DNA of 64,000 bases from Histomonas meleagridis (taxonomy: Eukaryota; Parabasalia; Tritrichomonadida; Dientamoebidae). The position numbers and the translations under genes are program-made. Where the stretch lies: positions 558,001 through 622,000 of the forward strand of contig WSYJ01000178.1 of assembly GCA_020186115.1 (NCBI GenBank), in the 5' to 3' direction. Each line of letters begins with the position of its first letter. Position 1 is the first letter of the stretch. Positions 1 through 9,722 of the stretch are shown one piece after another. The notes beneath the pieces are model-generated. The model had not been told where the DNA came from. It saw nothing but the letters and a program-made list of their open reading frames with translations, and ran no database searches.

Positions 1-1
1 A

Positions 2-208
2 AATAAAATGAAAGAAATGTTTGTGGATAAAATGAAAGATAAAAACTTCGAAACAATTGTGGAAAACGCTGCGAATAGAGCAAACGAAATAATTAACCAA
101 AGCGGAGAATTGTTTAAGTTGTTGATGGGAAAAAACAGAAAAAGAGAAAAAACTTCTGCAACAATTAACGTGACTGAACATTTAAACAAATTATTCAAAG
201 ATAAATGA
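2..208 (+). CDS. C-terminal end of an unknown protein (partial)
   Basis: The reading frame is open from the left edge of the window and ends at TAA 206-208. The first ATG is at position 8, but no stop lies upstream, so this is probably the last part of a longer gene. The visible part is lysine-rich, highly charged and likely helical, with a basic patch (GKNRKREK) near residue 41. No domain is recognised. An alternative is a 66-residue stand-alone protein starting at position 8. Confidence 0.45.
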   Translation, partial: NKMKEMFVDKMKDKNFETIVENAANRANEIINQSGELFKLLMGKNRKREKTSATINVTEHLNKLFKDK

Positions 209-229
209 AATGTTATGAATAAATAAAAC

Positions 230-526
230 TATTGCATTAGTACTTGTGGGCTTTTGTCGTTTTGGTTTGTTCCAGGGATGGATTGAATGGTTGTAAAATA
301 ACATATGAAAGGTATAAACCAGATTTATGAAAATTTCTAGGATTGATACCTTCTTTAATAAGTTGTTTATGTAGTTTCCAGTTATCTTTTTTGAGATCTT
401 CAATATCTATAAAGAAATTTAAATATGTTTTTTCAGAATTTCTTAATTGATTAATTTTTGTTTCAGTAAAATGGTGTGCAAAATATAATGTGTTTTTCGT
501 TTGAACTATATTGATATAATTTCTTC
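230..526 (-). pseudogene. Relic of a DUF3447/ankyrin-family N-terminal region
   Basis: On the minus strand this stretch reads as an open frame with no start codon. It contains a segment with DNWKLHKQLIKEGINP, which matches the spacing and residues of NDWELHKKYVKEGVNP in the ankyrin-family protein encoded near 19.8 kb. No ankyrin repeats follow, and a stop lies just upstream (near 530). I infer a truncated, decayed copy of the large trichomonad DUF3447/ankyrin family. The match was made by eye. Confidence 0.6.
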
Positions 527-530
527 AATC

Positions 531-888
531 ATATGATTCTTGTGTTTAATTGAAGAAGAAAATGTGTAAAAATTTCAATTATGTTATAATCTTCTTTAAT
601 TGATTCTACTCTTGACTTAATTATATATATGAAAAAAAATATATTTTAATATATTATAGAGAAAGATTTTATATAAGATTTATATATGAAACGTGAAATG
701 ATAAGATTAGATGTATATGGAAATTAATATCAAATAAATTCATAATATATTTTAACCAATAAGTATCTATTTTAATCTGTTTACATATATCATAAAAATT
801 CTTCTGATAGTTTTTGAGAAAATAGTGGTGATTTCAATCGACACTTTTTATTTACATAGATTCAGAAATTCTATCGTTGTGCCGAAGA
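531..888. other. AT-rich intergenic stretch
   Basis: Apart from poly-A/T runs and short AT repeats (about 620-660) I see no gene, RNA or repeat here. It separates the DUF3447 relic from the promoter of the coiled-coil gene starting at 935. Confidence 0.5.
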
Positions 889-920
889 AAACGTTTAATG
901 CATTTATGGCGCCCGTTTAA
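889..920 (+). promoter_or_regulatory. Start-proximal Myb-like promoter elements
   Basis: AACGTTTAA (about 890-898) and CCCGTTTAA (912-920) lie 15 to 45 nt upstream of the ATG at 935. Both resemble the AACGG/CCGTT core that recurs before other genes in this window. Confidence 0.4.
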
Positions 921-934
921 ACTGAAATTAGCTA

Positions 935-2347
935 ATGCTTGATTTAATATACTTATTTCCAGAAAGTTATGAGACTAATCCATACTCTTTTTTAAAATCG
1001 GCTATTAGGGTTAGTGATAAACCAATTCAAATTTCAGGATACAAACTTTATGCATTTTTAGATAGACTTGATAATGCAAATTTTCCATTTTTCTCAGCCC
1101 CAGTTATTGACCAATCCTCAACCACTTATTTTCATCAATTCAAGTTTCCTGATCAAATACCAGATTTTAGTAAATTGGGACTTCAAATAAAACGCCTTGA
1201 TTCAGAACAAATTATCATCTATTATCCTTCAAATTCACTTAATGGCAATGAGGTTACTATAAGCTCAGGTAATTGGTCTGAAGTTTCAGATCTCTATCAA
1301 AAGCTTGCTGCGTTTTCTCATATTGATGTTATTCCACAACTTACCGAAAGCATTCTTCATAACCCTGATATTTATTCCACATGTTTACACCGATTCCATC
1401 AACTTTATGGTAATTCCATGACATTATCTAATTTATATTTACAAGTTCATTCACTTCTACATTTCTTTTGTTTTCTTACTACAACTCCTCCGCCAACAAA
1501 TTTCCAATATTTTGGCACGCTTAAAGAACCAATCTATCGCTTTAAAGAAAAATGTTTTCCCAATTTATTATTAGGAAACTTTTGTTTAACTCCATTTATT
1601 CTTCATCAGCTTCTCTCATTGAAGCGATATATAATGTTTTCATTGCATCGCTTGAATTATGGCTGTAGTGATGACATGACGAGTATTCGCTCATCATTGC
1701 AGCAATATCAAAAAGATCATTTTCTACCTATAAACGAATGTAATAAAGAAACGTTTAATTCGATAATAAAGAACTTAATACCAATTTCTAATGATCCTTT
1801 AAAGACATTAAACGAGCTTGGTGTTATAGTACCATTTAATTTATATAATGTAAATGATAAAATCGGCGAATTAAATGTTAATAATATAAATGATGAAAAC
1901 GCACAAAAAATTACAAAAAATTTGTCAAAAATTATTTCGGGATTAAAAAGCCCAATAAGTTCTATAGCTTCTGCTCAAAAGCATTTTATCGAAGCAATTA
2001 ATGAAGCGTCGGAATTGATGTTAAATGTAAACGTAAAAACAGAAAAAGTTAAAAATAAAATTTTTAATACAAAAGTCGAAGCGTTAAAAATTAGAAACGA
2101 AATTAATAGCGCGTATAATGATACCGAAAATGCAGTAAATGAAATATGTAATATGCAAAAGGAAACATCGGAAATGAAAGAAAGAATTAAAGACGTAGAA
2201 GGGAAAATGGAAAAGGAAATAAAGAAGGCAAGAATTATGGGCGTCATCTTCTTGTTCTTGGTGGTGGTTTTGGTAATGCAAATGCTAAATCATTCGGTGT
2301 CATTGAAAAAAATTGCCGAATCTGTTGGGAAAATGAAAAATATTTAA
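935..2347 (+). CDS. Unknown protein with C-terminal coiled coil and tail anchor
   Basis: This 470-residue protein starts at an ATG 15 nt after a CCCGTTTAA element. I do not recognise the N-terminal about 300 residues, which look globular and mixed alpha/beta. Residues about 330-435 are rich in Lys, Glu, Ile and Asn with heptad-like spacing, so a coiled coil is likely. A single hydrophobic segment (about 435-455, core VIFLFLVVVLVMQML) is followed by only about 15 residues, the layout of a tail-anchored membrane protein facing the cytosol. SNAREs and tethers share this architecture, but no SNARE zero-layer motif is evident, so that is only an analogy. It is probably lineage-specific. Confidence 0.8.
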   Translation: MLDLIYLFPESYETNPYSFLKSAIRVSDKPIQISGYKLYAFLDRLDNANFPFFSAPVIDQSSTTYFHQFKFPDQIPDFSKLGLQIKRLDSEQIIIYYPSNSLNGNEVTISSGNWSEVSDLYQKLAAFSHIDVIPQLTESILHNPDIYSTCLHRFHQLYGNSMTLSNLYLQVHSLLHFFCFLTTTPPPTNFQYFGTLKEPIYRFKEKCFPNLLLGNFCLTPFILHQLLSLKRYIMFSLHRLNYGCSDDMTSIRSSLQQYQKDHFLPINECNKETFNSIIKNLIPISNDPLKTLNELGVIVPFNLYNVNDKIGELNVNNINDENAQKITKNLSKIISGLKSPISSIASAQKHFIEAINEASELMLNVNVKTEKVKNKIFNTKVEALKIRNEINSAYNDTENAVNEICNMQKETSEMKERIKDVEGKMEKEIKKARIMGVIFLFLVVVLVMQMLNHSVSLKKIAESVGKMKNI

Positions 2348-2759
2348 AAAATGTTTGTATTAATAAAATTTATCTTATAATATAAACTATTGGTGAAAAT
2401 TAATTAAAAAAAATATTTATTTCCTCAGTATAATGAAGTTAATTATAAATATTTTCCTGGAACTTCTATGTTTCTATAGGCGGAATTGTTTAAGTGTAGA
2501 AAACTAAAGTAAAGTACCAGAATTATATTGTGGAAATGCTTTTTCTCTTCTTCACTTCACTTTAGCATGACGTGGGCCGATGTTATAAAATGCCGATATA
2601 TTCAAATTGAGCGGTTTATTCGGTTATGTATACAGAAAATATTATATGAAATTAATCAAAAAGTCGAGAACTGAAGTAAAGTTTTCATTTTTGAGTTCAC
2701 AAAGACGTTTTGAATACCATACGTTAACACTTTGACTCAAATTAAAATCAATTTTTATC
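2348..2759. other. Intergenic region
   Basis: No gene is visible. The 3' half carries ACGTTAAC (2722-2729) about 30 nt before the RhoGAP start, which may be a promoter element. ATCAATTT just before the ATG could serve as an initiator-like sequence. Confidence 0.4.
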
Positions 2760-3599
2760 ATGAAAGTTTACGGAGCTCAACTTTCAGATATCATTGGTCA
2801 CTTCAATGCTCCCGTTCCCCCATTCCTTGAAAAATGTATGTCTTATATGCTTGAAAATTCACATGTTGTTGGCATTTTTCGAGTCCCTGGAGATGATAAG
2901 GAAATCACAAGACTCACGGCCTTAATTGATGCCACAGGCACTATTAACATCACAAAATCCATTTCACCTTTCATAATTGCAAATGTCATTACACGTTTCT
3001 TCCGATACCTGAAGAATCACATTCTTGATAACAACTTTGCACCACAATGGGAAAAGATTTCTAAACCGTTAGGATGTAAAGATCCATATAACGATGATGA
3101 TCTCAAACAGGTTTCAAAATTAATTGGAATGTTGCCATTTCATAACAAAGTCTTATTAAGTCGAATATTAGGCTTTTTCGTTAAGATATCACAAGATAAG
3201 AGGAACAAAATGGATTTATATAACATAAGTGTTCCTTTAGCGCCAATATTAATATCAGATCCATCAAAACCGCAATGGCTTTTGGATCCACAACTCGTCA
3301 AATTCATATTTGATCACTACACAGAACTGTTTTCTGATGTTCTTGCTCTTGATGAAAAAGGCGATTGGATTTCCGCCGAAGATTTCCAAAACAAATATGG
3401 AAGCAAAATCAACGAGGCATTCTTCTGCCAGACATTTACAGCTGTTCCTCAAAACTCACCTATCATCTTAGAGAGAGAATTAAAGATGTCAAGGAAAATT
3501 GTCATTCCAAAGATTTCATGGGAAAACATGTTTAAGAAACTTCTAACCCCCGATCAAGTTGGGTATGGAATTACAGTGAAAAGACTCACACCTATTTAA
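2760..3599 (+). CDS. RhoGAP domain protein
   Basis: This 279-residue protein is nearly all one RhoGAP domain, which stimulates GTP hydrolysis by Rho/Rac GTPases that control actin and membrane dynamics. GIFRVPGDD (38-46) contains the expected catalytic arginine finger, Arg41, in the family's GIFRxxG motif. MLPFHNKVLLSRIL (124-137) and KRNKMDLYNISVPLAPIL (147-164) match the conserved LPxxN and NKM-N-x-P segments. The usual LRELPEPL stretch is poorly kept (RYLKNHIL, 82-89), so activity against canonical substrates is uncertain. No membrane segment or other domain is present. The C-terminal about 100 residues are of unknown function. Confidence 0.85.
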   Translation: MKVYGAQLSDIIGHFNAPVPPFLEKCMSYMLENSHVVGIFRVPGDDKEITRLTALIDATGTINITKSISPFIIANVITRFFRYLKNHILDNNFAPQWEKISKPLGCKDPYNDDDLKQVSKLIGMLPFHNKVLLSRILGFFVKISQDKRNKMDLYNISVPLAPILISDPSKPQWLLDPQLVKFIFDHYTELFSDVLALDEKGDWISAEDFQNKYGSKINEAFFCQTFTAVPQNSPIILERELKMSRKIVIPKISWENMFKKLLTPDQVGYGITVKRLTPI

Positions 3600-3750
3600 A
3601 AATCTAAATAAAAATCAGCTAAAATGAAAATGCACGTTTAAAATTATTTCTATGAAACCGATGATCGAACTGTAACATGGCAATTTTCAGTTAATTAACG
3701 TCCTCATGTCCCTTCACAAAAAACTGTAAAATCTCTCAAATGGTTTGAAT

Positions 3751-6150
3751 ATGATGCGGGCTTTTTATTTTGTCAATAACAGAGCTAGTTTTCTCATTGT
3801 AATATATCAAATGATTAAACATTATCTGTTCCTTCTGGTTTGTTTATGTAGTATATCATTTTTTAAAAAGAAGTCTGAATTATTCCAATGCACATCCCAT
3901 CAAAACCCTAAAAATAAAAGTGAATTGTTTAGATACATTAACCCAAATTCTACCTACATTCAAATTTCACATTTTAGTGTTTTAAAACAAAATGTTTACA
4001 ATCATACGACATTCTTAAGTTGCTTGCTGGCAGCATGTTCGGATTCAAATTCGATGAAACATCTAAAAACATACATGTTTGATTGTATTCTTTTGTTATA
4101 TAAAATCACTTTTTTAATATTAATTTTAGTTATGTTTATATACAAAATTAAATTTAATTTACCAAATTTTATATTTAAAAACTTTTACTTTCAAGAAAAT
4201 TCGAGTTATACATTTTTTCCTATTCTATTTATTCTCTTTTTTACACATGCATTCGAAACATTTAACTCAACAATTTATACGCTTACGATATCTACTTCTC
4301 TTGAATTTTCTGATGAATACAAGTTTTCAGCTCAACATGTAATCATTGATGGTGGGGTTAAAGAAATTCCTTCTCGTGCTTTCGATGAGTGGACAAATTT
4401 GATTTCTGCTCAAATATGTAATTCAGTAATAACAATTGGAACTTATGCATTTGCTTATTGTTCTAAATTAGAAAATGTGATTATTGGAGCCGATGTAAAC
4501 TCAATTGAAACCAGTGCATTTCGTTCATGCACCTCATTAAAAAATATTTCAATTCCAAAATCTGTCAATTCAATTGCTTCAACTGCTTTTGTAGGGTGCA
4601 GTAAACTACAAAAAATCCAAGTATCAAATCAAAATACATTTTATTTATCTGATAATGGAATTCTTTATGATAAAAATTATTCCATAATCATTTGCTATCC
4701 AGCTGGACTTTCTGATAAAACATTTGAAATCCCTAATACAGTTTCAAAAATTGGAGACTATGCATTTAATGGGTGTATATCTACAAATATTACAATTCCA
4801 GATTCTGTTCAAATAATTCAAACTTATTCGTTTTATAGATGTTCATTTACAAATATTATAATTCCTAATTCTGTTATAATAATTCAAACATATGTATTTA
4901 GAGAATGTTATTCACTCGAAAAAGTGATTATTGGAGAAAATGTAAAAGCTATTGATAGTTTTGCATTTCATTCATGCACTTCATTAAAAAATATTACTAT
5001 TCCAAAATCAGTAGCTTCAATTGGACCAGGTATTTTTATGTATTGTAAAAATCTTCAATTTATTAAAGTGTCTAATGAAAATACTTATTATATAAATGAT
5101 GATAATGGGATTTTATTTAATAAAAATTATTCTTCAATTATTTGTTATCCATCATCCATTTCTAATGATACATATAATTTCTTAAACTCAATTTTAAATA
5201 TAGAAAATTATGCTTTTTATCAATGTTTAATACAAAACATTGCAATTCCTGATTCTGTTACAAAAATTGGATTATCTGCATTTTGCTATTGTACAAAATT
5301 GACAATAGTTACAATTGGAGAACATGTAAAAACAATTGGAAAGAATGCATTTACTTACTGCAATAATTTAAAATGCATTTATTTCACAGGTTATACATCC
5401 CCAACTGATATAGATTCTAACGCATTTGGCGTTACAATAAAATATGTTATGACATCAGATTTATATCAAGATACTACATTTGGAACACTTAAAGCATTAA
5501 AAGGAACAACAGTTGATGGATGTGCTCAATATCTTTGGCCAACACCTACATTCACAAAATCCAATGTTTTTACACAAAGTAATTCATTTACTAAATCTGA
5601 TTTTTTTACTAAAAGTATCACATTTACAAAATCTAAAACATTTTCATATACATTTACGAAATCAAATGAATTTACACAAAGTGATATTTTTACGAAATCA
5701 AATTTATTTTTATCATTTTCATTAATTTTTACACATTCTTTGTTAATTACTCAAACGTTAACCATTAACCATACATTTTTATCAAATTCATTCTCACATA
5801 CATTAGTTAGTTCAATATACACTTTAATTTACTCAGAATTTGTATTTTATGATTATATTATCCTTCAATATTCTTCATATTATTATTTTGAATTTTATAC
5901 AATTACTCAAATTAATTCACCCCAAGTTAATCATGATATGTCAACCAGTGTTTTAATTGGAATTATATGTTCTGCAGTTGCTACATTTCTATTGATCATA
6001 GGGATTATTATTTTTGTTATTAAAAGGAGTAAAAAGAATTATTCGAATAAAAATTCACATCTTTCTTCATCAAAATGTAACAGCATAAGTGAATCTTTTA
6101 ATATAGAATATAATGATTTTATTATTCAGGAAGATGACAAATGGATATAA
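3751..6150 (+). CDS. BspA-like leucine-rich-repeat surface protein
   Basis: The ORF spans about 799 residues from ATG 3751. The true start is uncertain because several hydrophobic stretches precede the repeats, and the signal peptide may begin at a later Met (region 4080-4260). From about 4300 to 5500 it carries repeated LRR_5/BspA units of the form SVxxIGxxAFxxCxxLxxVxI. These are typical of the huge trichomonad BspA-like family, implicated in adhesion to host cells and mucus bacteria. A Thr/Ser/Phe-rich stalk built on FTKSxxFTQS follows (about 5550-5720). A transmembrane helix (TSVLIGIICSAVATFLLI, 5945-6000), a basic stop-transfer stretch and a cytosolic tail ending in DDKWI complete it. 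The predicted topology is type I plasma membrane. The tail resembles that of the gene at 41938-43821. Confidence 0.85.
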   Translation: MMRAFYFVNNRASFLIVIYQMIKHYLFLLVCLCSISFFKKKSELFQCTSHQNPKNKSELFRYINPNSTYIQISHFSVLKQNVYNHTTFLSCLLAACSDSNSMKHLKTYMFDCILLLYKITFLILILVMFIYKIKFNLPNFIFKNFYFQENSSYTFFPILFILFFTHAFETFNSTIYTLTISTSLEFSDEYKFSAQHVIIDGGVKEIPSRAFDEWTNLISAQICNSVITIGTYAFAYCSKLENVIIGADVNSIETSAFRSCTSLKNISIPKSVNSIASTAFVGCSKLQKIQVSNQNTFYLSDNGILYDKNYSIIICYPAGLSDKTFEIPNTVSKIGDYAFNGCISTNITIPDSVQIIQTYSFYRCSFTNIIIPNSVIIIQTYVFRECYSLEKVIIGENVKAIDSFAFHSCTSLKNITIPKSVASIGPGIFMYCKNLQFIKVSNENTYYINDDNGILFNKNYSSIICYPSSISNDTYNFLNSILNIENYAFYQCLIQNIAIPDSVTKIGLSAFCYCTKLTIVTIGEHVKTIGKNAFTYCNNLKCIYFTGYTSPTDIDSNAFGVTIKYVMTSDLYQDTTFGTLKALKGTTVDGCAQYLWPTPTFTKSNVFTQSNSFTKSDFFTKSITFTKSKTFSYTFTKSNEFTQSDIFTKSNLFLSFSLIFTHSLLITQTLTINHTFLSNSFSHTLVSSIYTLIYSEFVFYDYIILQYSSYYYFEFYTITQINSPQVNHDMSTSVLIGIICSAVATFLLIIGIIIFVIKRSKKNYSNKNSHLSSSKCNSISESFNIEYNDFIIQEDDKWI

Positions 6151-6357
6151 TACAAGATATATTTGCCTGCTTATTTCAAACAAAAATAAGAAATAGAAAA
6201 ATCAAAGTGCTGTTATTAATAAAAATTCAAATAGTGGTTTAACTTTATAATTTTATTTTTATTTTATTGATATCTCAATAAATTTATTATTTTTAACAAT
6301 AAAATGCTTGGAAAAATTCATAAATGAATACATTTTACAAAAACATCGAATAATTTT

Positions 6358-7839
6358 TTACAGGAATATGTACGGCGGCGCCGGGTTTGGTGGTTCGCTT
6401 GTGTTCCAAATAGCCTTTCTCAAGTTTGGACCACTTTCCAACAAATACTTCAGAGTTTTTGCTCTATTTCTTATGTCTTCATCCACATCATTTAAACATT
6501 TATCGAAGAATTCGTTTGCACAATCGCTATGAGCGCAGTCGATTAATCTTACGCTAAGTAGAGCCGCTTCGTTCTTCACATCTCTTTCCAATTCGTTATA
6601 TTTGCTCAGTAAGTTCTCTAACATGAGTTCCGAAATTTTTGGGTTTTCTTTCGATATTTCAGTAAACACAGCAACAATTGTTGAACGAATTCGTTTTACA
6701 TTAAGTAAATTAACAAGGAATTCTTCGTTGTTAATTTTCGATGAATAAAATGAAGCGATTTCTGAAATGAGATCTGTTCCATTCTCTAAAAGAGTTCGGA
6801 GACAATTTTCATCTTTCTTTTTACCAATAAGATGTGCTGCATATATATTACGTTCATACAATGCCCAATTTAAAAGATATTTGGTACAGTCAATGTTACC
6901 AAGGATTTTGACTGAAAGATATGACGTTTCAATTGAGTTATTAAGTGGTAAAAAATATGACGAATATGGTTGTAAATATTGTGGATATTGGAGAGAAACA
7001 GATTCTAAAGCAGAAAAGGCATGGATAGAAATGATGGAATTTTGATTTGTTAGTCGTAGTAATGGTGGAATGATTTTTTCAGGCTCATCTGGAAGACGCT
7101 TAACGGTCTCTAATACAACGATAGGATTTTGTGAGTGAAGTAAAGCAAAGAGAATGGGCTTGTGATCATTAACATCTGGGAGATATGGAATGGCTTGGCT
7201 TTGCGACCATGGGTCAAGTGAATAAATAAGAGGCCATATGGAATCTTTAAATTCTTGAATAAGTGATGGGATTTTAATGATGTGAGATGATAATATGGCA
7301 CCAGAAACTAAAATAGGATCTTCTGTTTTAAAAAAACTTTTGATTAACACAATTATTAACAAATTATTGGAATCTATTCCTGACTTGGAAACTCTATATG
7401 AAGCTCCAATTAATGAAGCTTTCTTGACAAGTGGAGATTTATCTGATTGGGCAACTTGAATAAGTTTTTGGATAATATCAGGATGATTAATGTTTGATAA
7501 TGTTTTGACTGCATGAATTCTATGAATTTCATTAGGTGATTCTGTTTGTTTCATTAGAGTTTTTAATGTTTCTAAACATAATTTATCGTTTGGATCATAA
7601 TATTGGGCAAAAAACATTTGAGAAAGGATTTCTACTTGGGACTTCGGACTAGAAATATGTTTGGTTATTAATGGCTTAAATTTATCAAGTGGAACATTGT
7701 GTGATAATAATCTACATAATAGATAAAATCCTTGTTTATTATATCCAATACTTCGTGATTCTAAACATTCATTAATTCGCGCAAAATATTCTTTATAAAG
7801 ATCTTCTTTATTTGGGTTTTTTGTGGGAGATCCTATCAT
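6358..7839 (-). CDS. AP-3 beta-like adaptin trunk (HEAT repeats)
   Basis: This 493-residue helical-repeat protein resembles the trunk of the AP-3 complex beta subunit, which sorts cargo from endosomes to lysosome-like compartments. Signature parts are EILSQMFF near residue 90, RIHAVKTLSNI about 126, SPLVKKASLIGA about 155 and EDPILVSGAIL about 192, in the order seen in beta adaptins. It is a clear paralogue of the protein at 52478-53965, sharing the same order of motifs and a similar end (KAIWNTSEPPNP against NAVWQTREPPKP). Hinge and ear domains are absent. Known beta trunks are longer, so this may be a divergent or partial subunit. It is divergently transcribed from the CH-like gene with 62 bp between the starts. 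Confidence 0.7.
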   Translation of the reverse strand: MIGSPTKNPNKEDLYKEYFARINECLESRSIGYNKQGFYLLCRLLSHNVPLDKFKPLITKHISSPKSQVEILSQMFFAQYYDPNDKLCLETLKTLMKQTESPNEIHRIHAVKTLSNINHPDIIQKLIQVAQSDKSPLVKKASLIGASYRVSKSGIDSNNLLIIVLIKSFFKTEDPILVSGAILSSHIIKIPSLIQEFKDSIWPLIYSLDPWSQSQAIPYLPDVNDHKPILFALLHSQNPIVVLETVKRLPDEPEKIIPPLLRLTNQNSIISIHAFSALESVSLQYPQYLQPYSSYFLPLNNSIETSYLSVKILGNIDCTKYLLNWALYERNIYAAHLIGKKKDENCLRTLLENGTDLISEIASFYSSKINNEEFLVNLLNVKRIRSTIVAVFTEISKENPKISELMLENLLSKYNELERDVKNEAALLSVRLIDCAHSDCANEFFDKCLNDVDEDIRNRAKTLKYLLESGPNLRKAIWNTSEPPNPAPPYIFL

Positions 7840-7857
7840 TTTAAAATGTCTTTAGAG

Positions 7858-7898
7858 AACGTTTATTATTATATTATCGACCGTTAAAATAAACGTTA
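7858..7898. promoter_or_regulatory. Divergent promoter with GACCGTT element
   Basis: The 62-bp space between two divergent start codons holds GAACGTTTA (7858-7866), GACCGTTAAA (7879-7888) and AACGTTA (7892-7898). It must serve both genes or hold two very compact promoters. The motif is the reverse complement of TTTAACGGTC, containing a TAACGG Myb-type core. Confidence 0.55.
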
Positions 7899-7901
7899 TT
7901 T

Positions 7902-8447
7902 ATGAGTTTAGTTGATAATAGTAAACAAAGATTCCTTAAGTATCTTAGTGAAGCTTCAGGTGAGCGTGTCGTGAATTGGGAGCGTGTTTCACATGGAGAC
8001 ATTATTTGCTTTATTTTAAATCGAATGTCACCAGGATGCATTAATTTAAAACAGATTACAGATGGAGTTGATCGCTTTGCTCGAGTCGGTAACTGGCGCC
8101 TTGCAGCTCAAGCAATGAGAAAACTTGGAATTGGTTGGGCATATGACGAAGTTCGCTTAGTTATGGCAGATCAAGCAGAGTTAGTTCGTGTTGTGTTAGC
8201 TATAAGGCGATGGGAAACTCGCAATCTTAAAGAACCACTTGAGCCACCAGTACCAGGTGAATGGGATAATGAAATTCCACAATGGTTTACCCAACAAACA
8301 GCCAAAGAATTTGAAGAAAAGAGACTTGCTTCTGGTGAAACAGCGCGTCGTAAGCCAAGACAAAATACATCTAACATTGAAATTGAGGCACGTCGTAAAG
8401 CTCGACTCGAAAGAAAAACAATTTCTGAAATGATGAGAGGGAAATGA
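7902..8447 (+). CDS. Calponin-homology-like protein, C-terminal basic tail
   Basis: This protein has 181 residues. Residues 20-115 have the pattern of a CH domain: NWERVSHGDIICFILNRM, then a central segment ending GNWRLAAQAMRKLGIGW, then an acidic helix leading to VVLAIRRWE. That order (Trp and Gly-Asp start, N-W-x-x-A core, closing hydrophobic helix) is typical of the compact CH fold in EB1-type and actin-binding proteins. After a short proline-rich linker (EPLEPPVPGEW) the C-terminus is charged and Arg/Lys-rich (about 135-181), suggesting binding to microtubules, nucleic acid or another acidic partner. The assignment is by eye and a profile search would be decisive. ATG 7902 is the first in frame and lies 14 nt after the promoter element. 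Confidence 0.55.
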   Translation: MSLVDNSKQRFLKYLSEASGERVVNWERVSHGDIICFILNRMSPGCINLKQITDGVDRFARVGNWRLAAQAMRKLGIGWAYDEVRLVMADQAELVRVVLAIRRWETRNLKEPLEPPVPGEWDNEIPQWFTQQTAKEFEEKRLASGETARRKPRQNTSNIEIEARRKARLERKTISEMMRGK

Positions 8448-8536
8448 ACATCTGTAAAAAACATAAATTTACTTCTTTTAATATTATGTTTCAACAATTA
8501 CATATTGAATTTTATCTGTTTAAAAAAATCAAAAAA

Positions 8537-9637
8537 TTAATTAAAACATTTTTTTAATACAAAAGATAATCCATATTCATCATACTCATCTTTTTTAACA
8601 TAGGCTTGATCATACCAGCTCAAACTTGAAAAAATAGATGCTCCTACCCAACTATTCTTAGGTCTTTCTACAGTTGCAAGAATCTTAAATTTTATATTTT
8701 TGTTTTCCATTTTCTTTGTTAGTTCTTTATCAAATCTATCAATGAGCCCATCCACAAGTGTAGAACCACCCATCAAGTAAATGCATTTTATTTTTTTCCT
8801 TAATTCTTCATCTAAGCTCATAATTGAATCGTATGCAGCTTCAACAATTCCTTTTTGATTAAACCCATTCGATTGATTTCGGAATAATTGCTCATAACAA
8901 ACAAATCGTTCATATGAAAGAGTTATTTCTTGAGAGTCAACAGAAATTGTTTGATTACATTCATTCGTCGTTTTAGCTTTAATAAGTTCGGACTCAAAGT
9001 CATCTGCAACATATGATGATTTTCGTTTAAGGTATTCAATGTCAGTTGGATCATTAAATGTATAACCTCGTTCATAAAGAAGATTCTCAAACATTTGTGT
9101 GATATCAACACCAGAAATGTTGAGTTCGGATGCTGCAGATGTAATTGCTGATAATTCATACACTGGAACAATTTGTGTAGTGCCATGGCCTATGTTAATG
9201 ATAAGGGTGGTAAACAAGCCTGCACTATATGTGTCAAAAGTGCATTGATTTCCTGAGTAAAAATATCTAAAATTATACTTTTCAAACATGATCTCAGACA
9301 TTTTACCTCTGTTAATAGTCGGGTCGAGGAGGCTATCAACATGGAGTACTGACCTTGAGGATATATGGTATCGTTCAAATTGTTTAAAAATTTCATCCAA
9401 TATTATTTCCATATCATCCCAGTTCTTGATGGCACCTCGCTCAATTGGTTTTTTAACTTTACTTACTTCACCATTGAAACAACCAACATAATATGAATTT
9501 TGTTTTTTGGTATCATTTGGATAAAAAATCATTGTATAATCACTAAGACACATACTGTCATCACCTGAAAATCCACCTCTATAAAAACATGTTCCAATAT
9601 CTATGATTTTTGTGACGAATTCGTCCATGTCATACAT
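8537..9637 (-). CDS. Divergent actin-related protein
   Basis: This 366-residue protein is close to actin length. The N-terminus has the phosphate-1-like IIDIGTCFYRGGFSGDD segment. RGAIKNWDDMEIILDEIF corresponds to the G-x-I-x-NWDDME region of actins. IINIGHGTTQIVPVY is the phosphate-2 loop, and YLMGGSTLVDGLIDRF matches the adenosine-binding GG segment. WVGASIFSSLSWYDQAYV near residue 335 matches the WIGGSILASL region. Sequence between these motifs is highly divergent, so it is not conventional actin and I cannot assign an Arp subclass. A decayed relative lies at 23273-23790. It is divergent from the Tctex gene and shares its promoter region. Confidence 0.85.
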   Translation of the reverse strand: MYDMDEFVTKIIDIGTCFYRGGFSGDDSMCLSDYTMIFYPNDTKKQNSYYVGCFNGEVSKVKKPIERGAIKNWDDMEIILDEIFKQFERYHISSRSVLHVDSLLDPTINRGKMSEIMFEKYNFRYFYSGNQCTFDTYSAGLFTTLIINIGHGTTQIVPVYELSAITSAASELNISGVDITQMFENLLYERGYTFNDPTDIEYLKRKSSYVADDFESELIKAKTTNECNQTISVDSQEITLSYERFVCYEQLFRNQSNGFNQKGIVEAAYDSIMSLDEELRKKIKCIYLMGGSTLVDGLIDRFDKELTKKMENKNIKFKILATVERPKNSWVGASIFSSLSWYDQAYVKKDEYDEYGLSFVLKKCFN

Positions 9638-9671
9638 TTAAAAAAAATTTGGGGTAGACCCAAAAAGAAGC

Positions 9672-9702
9672 GACCGTTATCAAAGAGACCGTTATTGACG
9701 GT
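9672..9702. promoter_or_regulatory. Tandem GACCGTTAT elements in a divergent promoter
   Basis: GACCGTTAT occurs twice (9672-9680 and 9687-9695), 15 nt apart start to start. The inverted form GACGGT follows at 9697-9702. The cluster sits 35 nt from the actin-related start (minus) and 21 nt from the Tctex start (plus). Confidence 0.55.
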
Positions 9703-9722
9703 GCACCCTATTAATTGGGTGG

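Noticed and set aside
8171-8497. Minus-strand ORF over the CH-like gene
   Set aside because: It is a shadow of a coding gene with a clear product on the plus strand.
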